A DNA stretch of 64,000 bases from VRUE01 sp036376915 (GCA_036376915.1 DASUZK010000100.1:10833-74832); one strand, 5' to 3'. Numbered from the stretch's first letter, positions 24,683-32,935 are shown. Notes: generated by a model from the sequence alone, not told the origin. Numbers and translations: made by a program.

Positions 24683-25372
24683 TTACCCCTCGCCGGAGTC
24701 GCCCGACTCGCCCTCGGCCTCGCCGCCCTCCTCGGCGGCGGGTGCCTCGCCCTCCTCGCCGACCAGCTCGGCCTCCTCCTCGACGGTGGGCTCGACCACT
24801 TCTTCGACGCGGGGCGGCGAGAGGGTCGCGATCGTCACCTCGTCCGGGTCGTCGGCGACGAGAGTGACGCCCTCGGGCATGACCAGCGCCGAGAGCTGAA
24901 GGGTGTCGTTGACCTCCATCGCCGAGACGTCGGCGACGAGGTTGTCGGGGATCTCAGTGGGCAGCGCTTCGACCGTCACCTCGCGAGTTACGTGCTCGAG
25001 CACGCCGCCGCCCTTGACGCCGGGGGCGACCTCGGCGCCCTCGAGCTCGATCGCGACCTCGGCCTGGATCGCCTCGTCGAGCCGCACCTCCTGCAGGTCG
25101 ATGTGCTGGAGGCTGCCGCGCACCGGATGGTGCTGCTGCTCCTTGACCACGACCGGCACCGCTTTCGCGCCCTCGATCTCGAGGTCGAAGAGGGCGGCGC
25201 CTTCGGCGAGCACGCCGCGGATGTCGCGTTCGGGCGCCTGGAAGGCACGGGCATCCGCGCCGCCGCTGTAGACGACGCCCGGCACGAGGCCCTCGCGCCG
25301 CAAGCGGCGGGAGATCCTGGAGCCGAACTCGGTTCGGGGTGCTGCCTTCAGCTTTTCGCGTCCACGGGCCAT
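24683..25372 (-). CDS. rplY: 50S ribosomal protein L25/general stress protein Ctc
   Basis: 229 residues: an N-terminal L25 domain binding 5S rRNA (ARGREKLKAAPRTEFGSRISRRLR onward, about 1-95), a Ctc/TL5 beta-barrel domain (about 96-190), and a long Glu/Ala/Gly acidic tail. The ATG at 25372 is chosen because the L25 family begins with this basic block; the frame is open further upstream but lacks similarity. It is divergent from the ABC1-kinase gene (58 bp) and tightly coupled to pth downstream, as in Mycobacterium and Streptomyces. Confidence 0.93.
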   Translation of the reverse strand: MARGREKLKAAPRTEFGSRISRRLRREGLVPGVVYSGGADARAFQAPERDIRGVLAEGAALFDLEIEGAKAVPVVVKEQQHHPVRGSLQHIDLQEVRLDEAIQAEVAIELEGAEVAPGVKGGGVLEHVTREVTVEALPTEIPDNLVADVSAMEVNDTLQLSALVMPEGVTLVADDPDEVTIATLSPPRVEEVVEPTVEEEAELVGEEGEAPAAEEGGEAEGESGDSGEG

Positions 25373-25430
25373 GCGGACCGGAGAGGATAGAGAAACGGGC
25401 GCGAGCGCAACCTGTGACATCGTTTCGCTC

Positions 25431-26864
25431 GTGTCCGAGGACTCGAAGATCCCCAAAGGGCGACTGCGGCGCTCCGCCAAGCTGGGCTCGATCGTCGGCA
25501 TGCAGGGCGCTCGCTACGCGGGGACCAAGGCGACCAACGTCGCCCGCTCGGAGGAGGACGGCAAGGAGCGCTTGGAGCAGCGCCACCTCGAGACGGCGAT
25601 GAAGATGGTCGGCGCGCTGGGCCAGATGAAGGGCGCGGCGATGAAGCTGGGGCAGTTCGCCTCCTTCATCGACACCGAATTCATCCCCGACGAGTACCGC
25701 GAGATCTACCAGGAGCAGCTGGCGAAGCTGCGCACCGACGCGCCGGCGATGCCCTGGGGCAAGGTCGAGAAGGTGCTCGAGGAGGAGTACGAAGGCGAGC
25801 CGCTCTCCGAGCTCTTTGCCGAGTTCGACCACGAGGCCTTCGCCGCCGCCTCGATCGGGCAGGTTCACCGCGCCGAGCTTCTGGACGGCCGCCCCGTAGC
25901 GGTGAAGATCCAGTACCCGGGGATCGCCGAGGCGCTGGACGCCGACCTGCGCAACGCCGGGACCATCGTCCGCCTCGCCCGTGCCCTGGCCCCCGGCCTC
26001 GACGCCAGCGAGATCGCCAAGGAGCTGCGCGAGCGGGTGATGGAGGAGCTCGACTACGAGTACGAGGCGCAGAACCAGCGCACCTTCGCCCGCGCCTACC
26101 GCGAGCACCCCTTCATCTACGTGCCGGAAGTGATCACGCGGCTCTCGCGGCGCCGGGTGCTGGTCACCGAGCTGGTCGAGGGGATGAAGTTCGAGCAGGT
26201 AAAGGAGCTGCCCGACGAGGAGCGCAGCCGCTTCGGCGAGATCGTCTTCCGCGGCAGCTTCGGCTCGATCTACCACCTGCAGCACTTCAACGCCGACCCC
26301 CACCCGGGCAACTACATCCTGATGGGCGACGGTCGGGTCGCCTTCCTCGACTTCGGGATGACGAAGAAGCTCGACCACGAGCAGATCGTGCTCGAGCAGC
26401 GTGCGCTCGACGCTGCCTTTCACGACGATCCCGAGCGATTCCGCAACGCTCTGCACGAGCTCGGCTTCGTCAAGAACCCCTCCAAGCTCGACGCCGAACG
26501 GCTGATGGAGCACACGATGGCGGTCAGCGGCTGGTTCATCGAGGACCGCGAGGTCGAGATCAGCGCCCGCCGCGTGATGAAGATCATCGAGTCAACCCAC
26601 GACCCCCGCTCGGAGTACTACGACCTGATGCGGCGCGAGTCGCTGCCGGGCGACGAGCTGATGGGCAGGCGGATGGAAATCGGCGTCGTCGCCGTGCTCG
26701 GGCAGCTTCGCGCGAAGCGCAACTGGCACCGAATAATGCGCGAGTGGATCTACGCCGATCCGCCGGCGACCGAGCTGGGCGAGGAGGAGTGGGAGTACTT
26801 CGAGGGAAGAGGCGTGATGCAGACGCCGATAGTCGAGCGGTCCCTGGAAGGAGAGCAACGATGA
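25431..26864 (+). CDS. ABC1/UbiB (AarF) family atypical kinase
   Basis: About 477 residues with the hallmarks of the ABC1 family: a KxGQ motif (MKGAAMKLGQFAS), the Ala-rich nucleotide loop AAASIGQVHRAEL, the VAVKIQYPG lysine, and the catalytic/metal blocks DPHPGNYIL and FLDFGM. UbiB-type proteins support isoprenoid-quinone or lipid metabolism at membranes and show ATPase activity. The GTG at 25431 gives the best fit to the family start (SEDSKIPKGRLRRSAKLG), although the ribosome-binding site is weak. The stop overlaps the ATG of the following membrane-protein gene by 4 bp. Confidence 0.88.
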   Translation: MSEDSKIPKGRLRRSAKLGSIVGMQGARYAGTKATNVARSEEDGKERLEQRHLETAMKMVGALGQMKGAAMKLGQFASFIDTEFIPDEYREIYQEQLAKLRTDAPAMPWGKVEKVLEEEYEGEPLSELFAEFDHEAFAAASIGQVHRAELLDGRPVAVKIQYPGIAEALDADLRNAGTIVRLARALAPGLDASEIAKELRERVMEELDYEYEAQNQRTFARAYREHPFIYVPEVITRLSRRRVLVTELVEGMKFEQVKELPDEERSRFGEIVFRGSFGSIYHLQHFNADPHPGNYILMGDGRVAFLDFGMTKKLDHEQIVLEQRALDAAFHDDPERFRNALHELGFVKNPSKLDAERLMEHTMAVSGWFIEDREVEISARRVMKIIESTHDPRSEYYDLMRRESLPGDELMGRRMEIGVVAVLGQLRAKRNWHRIMREWIYADPPATELGEEEWEYFEGRGVMQTPIVERSLEGEQR

Positions 26865-27719
26865 GCCGGATCAAACGCGGTTGGGAGTTGACGAAGAAGA
26901 GCTGGGCGCTGCTGCGGGAGAACCCCACCCTGCTGCGCTTTCCGCTCTACGGTGGCGCGGCGACCATCGTCTGCGCGCTCGTCGTCGTCGGCCCGGGCAT
27001 CTACCTGATCGAGGACGACCAGGCGGTCTTCGGCGGCGCCATGGCGGTGATCGGCTTCTACCTGCTCGCCGTGATCGGCACCCTACTTCAGCGTCGGCCT
27101 TGCCGCCGCCGCCGACATGATCTTCCGCGGCCAGCAGGCGTCCGTCGGCGACGGGCTTGCCGTGGCGCGCGGGCGCCTCCCCCAGATCGCAGGCTGGGCG
27201 GCCGTCTCGACCACGATCGGCCTCGCGCTCAGCGCCCTGGAGAACCAGGGTGCCGTGGGCCAGATCGTCGGCCGCCTGCTCGCCGTCGGCTGGTCGCTGA
27301 TCACCTTCCTCGCCGTGCCGGTGATCGCGCTAGAGGGCAGCGGGCCCTTCGCCACCCTGAAACGCTCCGCCGGCCTCTTCAAATCGCGCTGGGGCCAGCA
27401 GATCACCGGCAACATCGCGATCGGCGGCGCCGTCTTCCTCCTCGGCGTCCTGCCCTCGGCGCTGCTGATCTTCGCCGGCTTCCTGATCTGGGCCTCGGCC
27501 AGCTTCGCCGGCGCGCTGCTGCTGGTGCTGGGCGTGATCGGCCTGGCGATCTCGATGCTCGTCTCCAGCGCCCTGAGCAACATCTTCGGCGTCGCCCTCT
27601 ACCGCTACGCCCTCGACGGCGAGGCGGTAGGCGGCTTCACCGCCACAGAGCTCGAGTCTGCGGTGAAGCCACGCGGCGGCCGCAACGCCCCGCCGACGGC
27701 CACCCCCGGCACGATCTAA
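26861..27719 (+). pseudogene. DUF6159-like polytopic membrane protein, split by a +1 frameshift
   Basis: Two reading frames together make one membrane protein. From ATG 26861 the first frame gives MSRIKRGWELTKKSW and two hydrophobic segments. Homology-like sequence then continues only after skipping one base near C27083 (GGC ACC then TAC TTC AGC GTC GGC), giving YFSVGLAAAADMIFRG, three or four more membrane helices, and a stop at 27719. Without the shift the first frame runs into Arg/Pro-rich nonsense. The whole length (about 285 residues) fits this actinobacterial membrane family. The cause may be sequencing or assembly error, a real mutation, or programmed frameshifting. It is translationally coupled to the ABC1-kinase gene. 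Confidence 0.75.
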
Positions 27720-27730
27720 CCCAAGCTCGC

Positions 27731-27775
27731 TCCGGTGCGCCTTTTCCCGGATATGGAGGGATAAAGCGCACCGGA
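27731..27775. repeat. short palindromic repeat family B, copy 2
   Basis: 45 bp: TCCGGTGCGC (27731-27740) and GCGCACCGGA (27766-27775), inner CTTTTCCC/GGGATAAA around GGATATGGA. It lies 11 bp after the frameshifted membrane-protein gene and 25 bp before copy 3. Confidence 0.9.
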
Positions 27776-27800
27776 AGAGACAGGGGGGGAGAATCTTGCT

Positions 27801-27846
27801 CCCGGTGCGCCTTATCCCCTCATGCCAGGGGAAAAGCGCACTGGAA
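27801..27846. repeat. short palindromic repeat family B, copy 3 (contains a start codon)
   Basis: 46 bp: CCCGGTGCGC (27801-27810) and GCGCACTGGA (27836-27845), with one mismatch between the arms. The loop holds ATG at 27822, which is the only usable start for the following DUF559-type gene. Confidence 0.88.
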
Positions 27847-28751
27847 GCGCGGGACACGCGGTCGCGGCGGTCGCCGAGGAACAACATGGGATTGTCACGC
27901 GGAGCCAGTTGCGCGAGCTGGGATTCCGCGATGGCGCAATCGACGATCGAATCGCGTCGGGATACCTGCAGCCGCTTTTCTGGGGGACGTTTGCAGTGGG
28001 GCATCGAGCTCTCAGCAGGCAAGGACCCATGCTCGCCGCGGTGCTCGCCTGCGAGAAAGGGACCGTGCTCTCACATGGAAGTGCCGCCGAGCTGCTGGGC
28101 CTGTGGGAGAAGCAACTGCCGGTTGTCCATGTGATCCCACCAGACTGGTCGGGGCGCAAGATCGACGGGATTCGCTGGCATCGTGTGCGCCTGCCAGATG
28201 CAAGCGAGATCGAAATTCGGAACGGAATCCCATGCACCACCGTGTCCCGCACGCTCGTCGACATGGCCGGATGGTTGGGCTGGAGCTCGATGCGGCGACT
28301 CGTTGAGCAGGCAGCAATTCTTCGAGAGCTCGACGTGGAAGAGATCGACCGGATCCTTTCCTTGGGCCGTCGTCGCGGAGCACCTCGACTGCGCAGGATC
28401 CTGGCGCCATGGCGAGCAACACGAGAGGAGCGACCGGTCGTGCGGAGTCGACTTGAGGCACGCCTCCTCCCTCTCCTCATCGAGGAAGGGCTGCCTGCCC
28501 CGCGCACGAACGTGAAGTTGCGCGTCGATGGGCATCGCTTCGAGGTCGACCTACTCTGGGACGAACAGCGTCTCGCGATCGAGACCGATGGCGAAGAGAC
28601 CCACGACACCCGTGTCGCCTTCCAACGGGACCGCAAGCGGGACCAGATCCTCACCGCCGCCGGCTACCGAACCTCACGCGTCACTTGGGAACAGATGCGC
28701 GACGAACCCAATGCCGTGATCAACCGCATCGCCCGCATGCTGAAAGCGTGA
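27822..28751 (+). CDS. AbiEi-like N-terminal domain plus DUF559 (PD-(D/E)xK nuclease-like) protein
   Basis: 309 residues. The N-terminal half has the winged-helix layout of AbiEi-type antitoxin-like proteins (EQHGIVTRSQLRELGF, then YLQPLFWGTFAVG), seen in a large actinobacterial family. The C-terminal part is a DUF559 domain related to very-short-patch-repair endonucleases, with VDGHRFEVDLLWDEQRLAIETDG followed by H and FQRDRKRDQILTAAGYR. A DNA nuclease role is inferred; no AbiEii toxin partner is present. The start codon ATG 27822 lies inside a family B repeat and has no Shine-Dalgarno. A further repeat follows 10 bp after the stop, so the gene is framed by repeats. Base composition is lower in GC than its neighbours. 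Confidence 0.8.
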   Translation: MPGEKRTGSAGHAVAAVAEEQHGIVTRSQLRELGFRDGAIDDRIASGYLQPLFWGTFAVGHRALSRQGPMLAAVLACEKGTVLSHGSAAELLGLWEKQLPVVHVIPPDWSGRKIDGIRWHRVRLPDASEIEIRNGIPCTTVSRTLVDMAGWLGWSSMRRLVEQAAILRELDVEEIDRILSLGRRRGAPRLRRILAPWRATREERPVVRSRLEARLLPLLIEEGLPAPRTNVKLRVDGHRFEVDLLWDEQRLAIETDGEETHDTRVAFQRDRKRDQILTAAGYRTSRVTWEQMRDEPNAVINRIARMLKA

Positions 28752-28760
28752 CCCCCTGCC

Positions 28761-28806
28761 ACCGGTGCGCCTTTTCCCGGATATAGGGGGATAAGGCGCA
28801 CCGGAA
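28761..28806. repeat. short palindromic repeat family B, copy 4
   Basis: ACCGGTGCGC (28761-28770) pairs with GCGCACCGG (28796-), inner CTTTTCCC/GGGGGATAAG around GGATATA. It stands between two convergent genes (DUF559-type and GDPD), 10-12 bp from each stop, a position suited to a bidirectional terminator. Confidence 0.9.
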
Positions 28807-28817
28807 CGGGTTGGGGG

Positions 28818-29546
28818 TCAGGGCAGCTTGGCGAATAGGCGCGGGTCGTTCGAGCAAATGCCGTTGACACCGGCGGCGACGAGTTTCTCCATGCGAGGCA
28901 GGTCGTCGACCGTCCAGGCGATCAGCTCTACCCCGGCCAGCTCGGTGATGCGGGCGAGGCGGCGGCTGATCAGCGGGTGGTAGACCCACATCGCCTCAAC
29001 CCCGAGCTTTGGCAGCTTCTCGGCGGCGAGGCCGGGGAGGCGGTGGCGCATCGCCACCAGGGCGGCCAGCATCGGCCCCTTGGCCCAGCGCTTCGAGGTC
29101 CAATCCTTGGTCACCTTGGGATAGGTCCAGCCGCGGCGCAGCGCCGGCTGAAGCTCGAGGATCCGGCCCAGCGAGTACAGCTCCATGGTCGAGACCATCG
29201 CCCGCTCGATCAGGCCGCGCTCCTGCAGGGCCTCGACGATCTCTTCCTCGCGCCCGGGGAGCTTGATGTCGATGTCGATCTCCACCTCGTCCAGCGGGGG
29301 CTCCATGAACGCATCGAGTGCCTCTGTCAGGGTCAGCGGCGTGCGCCGTTCGGCGTCGTGCCAGTCGTGTGCGACGACCAGCGGCGCCCGCTGCTCCAGC
29401 GGCAGGTGGGCGTCGGGCAGCCAGAGCACGTCGAGCTCGATCGTGTCGACGCCCGCCTCGACCGCGGCGTGGAAGCTCTCGACCGTGTTGCCGGGGGCGA
29501 TCAGGTCGGCGCCCTTGTGGCCGACCAGCCGCAGGCCGTCGGACAT
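28818..29546 (-). CDS. glycerophosphodiester phosphodiesterase family protein
   Basis: 242 residues with a GDPD TIM-barrel: H10 in the HKG block, E37 and D39 (ELDV), and H60 (HD), which match the catalytic histidines and metal ligands of the family. The reaction releases an alcohol and glycerol 3-phosphate from deacylated phospholipids. Two normally strict positions differ: the usual HRG is HKG and the usual PENT is PGNT, and the loop between ELDV and HD is about eight residues longer than usual. No signal peptide, so cytoplasmic. The ATG shares one base with the prs stop, so it is the third gene of a glmU-prs-GDPD transcript. Confidence 0.83.
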   Translation of the reverse strand: MSDGLRLVGHKGADLIAPGNTVESFHAAVEAGVDTIELDVLWLPDAHLPLEQRAPLVVAHDWHDAERRTPLTLTEALDAFMEPPLDEVEIDIDIKLPGREEEIVEALQERGLIERAMVSTMELYSLGRILELQPALRRGWTYPKVTKDWTSKRWAKGPMLAALVAMRHRLPGLAAEKLPKLGVEAMWVYHPLISRRLARITELAGVELIAWTVDDLPRMEKLVAAGVNGICSNDPRLFAKLP

Positions 29547-30583
29547 CAGAACAGCTGGTTCTCGCCGGCGAAGATCTCGGAGACCGAGTCGTCGGTGAAG
29601 ATGCGGCGGATCGAGTCGGCGAAGGTGCCGGCGGTGGAGAGCACGGCGATGTTGTCCGGGGCCCCGGGCCGCAGCGGGATCGTGTCGCTGACGACGATCT
29701 TCTCGATGCCGGAGTTCTCGAAGGCGAGCCGCTCGTAGGCGGGACCGGAGAAGACGCCGTGGGTGGCGCAGGAGATCACCCGCGCTGCGCCCTCGTCGAG
29801 CACGGTCTGGGCGGCGGCGCAGAGCGTTCCGGCGGTGTCGATCATGTCGTCGACCAGGACCGCGGTCTTGCCCTTGACGTCGCCGACCACGTAGCCGATC
29901 TCGGCCACCTGCTGGGCGGGGCGCTCCTTCTCCATCACCGCCCAGTGGGTGCCGATGCGGCGGGCGAAGTTGCGAGCCGTCTTCACCCGGCCTGCGTCGG
30001 GGGAGACGATCACCAGATCCTCCGCGGGGTACTGGTCGGCGAACCACTGGGTCAGCATCGGCATCGCGGTCATGTGGTCGACCGGGACGTGGAAGAAGCC
30101 CTGCACCTGGCCGGCGTGGAGATCCATGGTCAGCACCCGATCCACACCGACGCCCTCGAGGCACTTGGCGACGATGCGGGCGGAGATCGGCTCGCGCGGG
30201 GCCGACTTCTTGTCCTGGCGGGCGTAGCCGTACCAGGGCATGACGGCGATGATGCGGTGGGCGGAGGCGCCCTGGGCGGCGTCGATCATCGTCAGCAGCT
30301 CGATCAACGAGTCGTTCGGCGTCATCCCCGACTGCTCGTTGGCGCTGGTCGACTGGACCAGGAAGACGTCGGCCCCGCGGATCGACTCCTCGTAACGGCA
30401 GTAGACCTCGCCGTTGGCGAAGGTCTTCAGCGTCACCTGGCCGAGGTCGAGGTTTAGCTTGCCGGCGACCTTCGCGGCGAGCTCCATCGAGCTGCGACCG
30501 CCGAAGACCATCAGCCGCTTCGAGTAGTCGTGGGTGATGGCGCTGGCCGGCGTCGTCTCGGGTCGCTCCTCGATTGTGCTCAC
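29546..30583 (-). CDS. prs: ribose-phosphate pyrophosphokinase
   Basis: 345 residues; makes PRPP from ribose 5-phosphate and ATP for nucleotide, histidine and tryptophan synthesis. Visible: FANGEVYCRYEESIRGADVF (ATP/flexible-loop region), MDLHAGQVQGFF, the PRPP-binding VSPDAGRVKTARNFA, and the ribose-phosphate loop DDMIDTAGTLC. The N-terminal 20 residues (Pro/Thr/Glu-rich) are longer than in most homologues; the ATG at 30583 overlaps the glmU stop by 4 bp. Downstream neighbour is GDPD. Confidence 0.96.
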   Translation of the reverse strand: MSTIEERPETTPASAITHDYSKRLMVFGGRSSMELAAKVAGKLNLDLGQVTLKTFANGEVYCRYEESIRGADVFLVQSTSANEQSGMTPNDSLIELLTMIDAAQGASAHRIIAVMPWYGYARQDKKSAPREPISARIVAKCLEGVGVDRVLTMDLHAGQVQGFFHVPVDHMTAMPMLTQWFADQYPAEDLVIVSPDAGRVKTARNFARRIGTHWAVMEKERPAQQVAEIGYVVGDVKGKTAVLVDDMIDTAGTLCAAAQTVLDEGAARVISCATHGVFSGPAYERLAFENSGIEKIVVSDTIPLRPGAPDNIAVLSTAGTFADSIRRIFTDDSVSEIFAGENQLF

Positions 30584-31977
30584 GGGGTTTGCTCCTCCTG
30601 CATCTTCGCGGCCTTGCGAGCCGCGTAGCCCTCGATGTTTCGCTGCTCGTTCTCGCTGACGGCGAGTGCACCCTCGGGCACATCGCTCTTGATCACCGCT
30701 CCGGCGCCAGTGTAAGCGCCGTCGCCGACTTCTACAGGCGCGATCAGCATCGTGTCAACGCCGATGCGGACGTTCTCGCCGATCGTAGTCCGGTTCTTGC
30801 GGAAACCGTCGTAGTTCGCGGTGATCGCGCCAGCGCCGAGGTTGCTGCCGGCGCCGATCTCGGCGTCGCCCACGTAGGCGAGGTGGGGGACCTTGGCGCC
30901 CTCGCCGATCCGCGAGTTCTTGACCTCGACGAAGCTGCCCGCCTTGGCGCCGGAGGCCAGCTCGGCATCGGGGCGCAAGTGGGCGAAGGGCCCGATCTGG
31001 GCACCGTCGCCCGCCACGCACTCGACGAGGAAGGAGTGCGGCACGGAGACCTTGGCGCCGAGCGTCGTGTCCGTCAGCGTGCTGAGCGGCCCGACGGTGG
31101 ACCCCGAGCCTACGGTCGTCTTGCCGCGCAGGCTGGTGCCGGGCTCGATCCGGGCATCGGGCGCGATCTCGACGTCGGCATCGATCCAGGTCGAGGCGGG
31201 ATCGACGACCGTGACCCCGGCCAGCATGTGAGCCCGGAGGATGCTGCGTCGCGCCTCCGCCTCGACCGCGGCGAGGTCGGCGCGGTTGTTGACGCCCATC
31301 GTCACCGCCAAGTCCTCGGTCAGGTGAGCGGCTACCGAGTGCCCCGCCTCGCGCAGGGCGGGCAGGACGTCGGGCAGGTAGTACTCGCCCTGGGCGTTGT
31401 CGTTGGAGAGGCCGGCGAGGGCATCGGCGAGCGGGGCGGCGGCAAAGGCGTAGGTGCCGGCGTTGATCTCGCGGATCGCGAGCTGCTCGGGCGTGGCGTC
31501 GCCCGCGGCCTTCGCCTCGACCACGCGCTCGACCCCGCCATCGTCATCGCGGAGGACGCGGCCGTAGGAGCCTGGGTCGTCGAGCTCGATCGTCAGCATC
31601 GTCGCCGCGGCGCCGGAGGCGGCGTGCGCCTCGAGCAGGCCGGAGATCCTCTCCGAGGAGATCAACGGCACGTCGCCGGAGAGGACGAGCACCGTCTCGG
31701 CCTCCTCGATCAGCGGCAGCGCGGCGCGGACCGCGCCACCGGTGCCGTCGGGCTCGGGCTGGATGACGATGCGGACCTTGTCGGGCAGGCCCGGGACGCT
31801 GTTTTCCTTCGGCGAGTCGATCGCAACCACCCACTCGGCACCCGTCGCTTCGCGGGCGGCAAGGATCGGCCAGGCGACCATCGGCCGCCCACAAACCGGA
31901 TGCAGCATCTTCGGCAGGCTGGAACGCATGCGCGTTCCCTCGCCGGCCGCCATGACCAGTACCAAGGGAGACTCCAC
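30580..31977 (-). CDS. glmU: bifunctional GlmU: glucosamine-1-phosphate acetyltransferase / UDP-GlcNAc pyrophosphorylase
   Basis: 465 residues. The N-terminal half is a nucleotidyltransferase domain (VMAAGEGTRMRSSLPKMLHP) and the C-terminal half is a left-handed beta-helix of hexapeptide repeats (from about 255, e.g. GSGSTVGPLS and IGAGSNLGAGAITANYDG). It supplies UDP-N-acetylglucosamine for peptidoglycan. The gene leads the glmU-prs-GDPD operon. Upstream (31978-32362) there is no gene, only two large palindromes. In many Actinomycetota a tRNA-Gln lies near glmU, as it does here after the HdeD-like gene. Confidence 0.96.
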   Translation of the reverse strand: MESPLVLVMAAGEGTRMRSSLPKMLHPVCGRPMVAWPILAAREATGAEWVVAIDSPKENSVPGLPDKVRIVIQPEPDGTGGAVRAALPLIEEAETVLVLSGDVPLISSERISGLLEAHAASGAAATMLTIELDDPGSYGRVLRDDDGGVERVVEAKAAGDATPEQLAIREINAGTYAFAAAPLADALAGLSNDNAQGEYYLPDVLPALREAGHSVAAHLTEDLAVTMGVNNRADLAAVEAEARRSILRAHMLAGVTVVDPASTWIDADVEIAPDARIEPGTSLRGKTTVGSGSTVGPLSTLTDTTLGAKVSVPHSFLVECVAGDGAQIGPFAHLRPDAELASGAKAGSFVEVKNSRIGEGAKVPHLAYVGDAEIGAGSNLGAGAITANYDGFRKNRTTIGENVRIGVDTMLIAPVEVGDGAYTGAGAVIKSDVPEGALAVSENEQRNIEGYAARKAAKMQEEQTP

Positions 31978-31997
31978 TGACAGATCGTAGACAGGAT

Positions 31998-32121
31998 GGG
32001 AGAGGGTGGGGTGCCCCTTCCGCTTGCTGGGTTTTCGCCGTCATGGCTGATGGGCTTTTCGGGTGGGATATCGCGGCGAAAAGAGGACGCCGCGCGCTCC
32101 AGGGGCACCCCACCCTCTCCC
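31998..32121. repeat. long inverted repeat upstream of glmU
   Basis: 21-bp perfect arms, 31998-32018 (GGGAGAGGGTGGGGTG...) and 32101-32121, enclose about 82 bp. Inside, a second pair, TTTTCGCCG (32032-32040) and CGGCGAAAA (32074-32082), forms an inner stem. It starts 21 bp upstream of the glmU start, so if transcribed it would fold in the leader or end a transcript from the HdeD-like gene. No other copy seen in this window. Confidence 0.88.
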
Positions 32122-32260
32122 GCACAATCCGACGACCTGAAAGCTCAAGACGCAAGCTATCGGTCGCCCTGGTCCCTGGCCCGACTTCGCCCATGCGCGC
32201 AGCCGACCATCTCATCTGCTTGCTGGCAACTTCCAAGAGCGGCAGCCGATGCCGCATCTC

Positions 32261-32350
32261 GCGGGGGGTGGCGTCGTAGGGGGAACCGCCCCTGAGGACG
32301 CTTTAGCGACCGGAAGGGGCGGTGGCCCCTGCGGCGACAGGACCCGCCGC
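32261..32350. repeat. palindromic repeat family A, copy 5 (intergenic)
   Basis: 90 bp, same orientation and core as copy 4: GGTGGCGTCGTAGG at the left, GGACGCTTTAGCGACCGG in the centre, GGCGACAGGACCCGCC at the right. The left arm has GCGGGGGGT instead of the usual CCGGCGGGT. It lies in the glmU/HdeD-like intergenic region, 13 bp from the latter's stop codon. Together with the 31998-32121 repeat it fills most of the 385-bp gene-free stretch; no reading frame is supported between them. Confidence 0.9.
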
Positions 32351-32362
32351 GCCAGCAACTTC

Positions 32363-32935
32363 TCAGTCAGCTTTGGCTAGGTCTCGACCAACCAGGGCGA
32401 CGGACGTCAGCGTCCAGCCGGCGAAGATGAGGTCTATGCCGACGAGGAGGCCGATGGCCCAGTCGGCGCTGCTGGGAAACTTGGCGAGGATGAGGATGCC
32501 GATCAGGAGGCCGGCGACGCCGCTGAGGCCGACCAGGCCGGCTCCTTCCTGACCGCGGGCGGCGAAGGCGACGGCGGTTCGGGTCAGGCCCATGAAGAGG
32601 AAGTAGATCCCGAGCACGAAGGTCAGGGTGAGCGTGCCGTTGTCCGGTTCCACGATCAGCCAGAGGCCGACGATCACGGTCAGCAGCGCCCAGATCAGGC
32701 GCAGGATCACGCTGCCGATCGAGTGCGCCATGAACGCGCCGGCGACCAGGAAGGCCCCGGCGATCACCAGGATCCAGCCGATGAAGATCGCCGTCGCGAC
32801 CGCGGCGACCGCGGGCACCACGATCGCCACGCAACCGACGAGGATCGCCAGCACGCCGACGGTCATCAGCGCCTTCCAGCTGCGTTGCAGCCCCTCGCGA
32901 ACCTCCGGGTCCATCTGCACTCCGCTCATCTCCAT
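32363..32935 (-). CDS. HdeD-family (DUF308) membrane protein
   Basis: 190 residues with six hydrophobic helices in three repeated pairs, the HdeD/DUF308 layout: residues about 20-38, 45-66, 76-94, 101-118, 132-150 and 155-176. HdeD proteins are membrane proteins linked to acid or stress resistance in enterobacteria; the molecular role here is unknown. It begins with two closely spaced methionines (M1 and M3), so the start is uncertain by a few codons. The gene stands alone between the tRNA-Gln and the palindromes upstream of glmU. Confidence 0.85.
   Translation of the reverse strand: MEMSGVQMDPEVREGLQRSWKALMTVGVLAILVGCVAIVVPAVAAVATAIFIGWILVIAGAFLVAGAFMAHSIGSVILRLIWALLTVIVGLWLIVEPDNGTLTLTFVLGIYFLFMGLTRTAVAFAARGQEGAGLVGLSGVAGLLIGILILAKFPSSADWAIGLLVGIDLIFAGWTLTSVALVGRDLAKAD

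Noticed and set aside
27822..28751. AbiE toxin-antitoxin system
   Set aside because: The N-terminal domain resembles AbiEi, but no AbiEii nucleotidyltransferase gene is adjacent, so a toxin-antitoxin pair is not supported.
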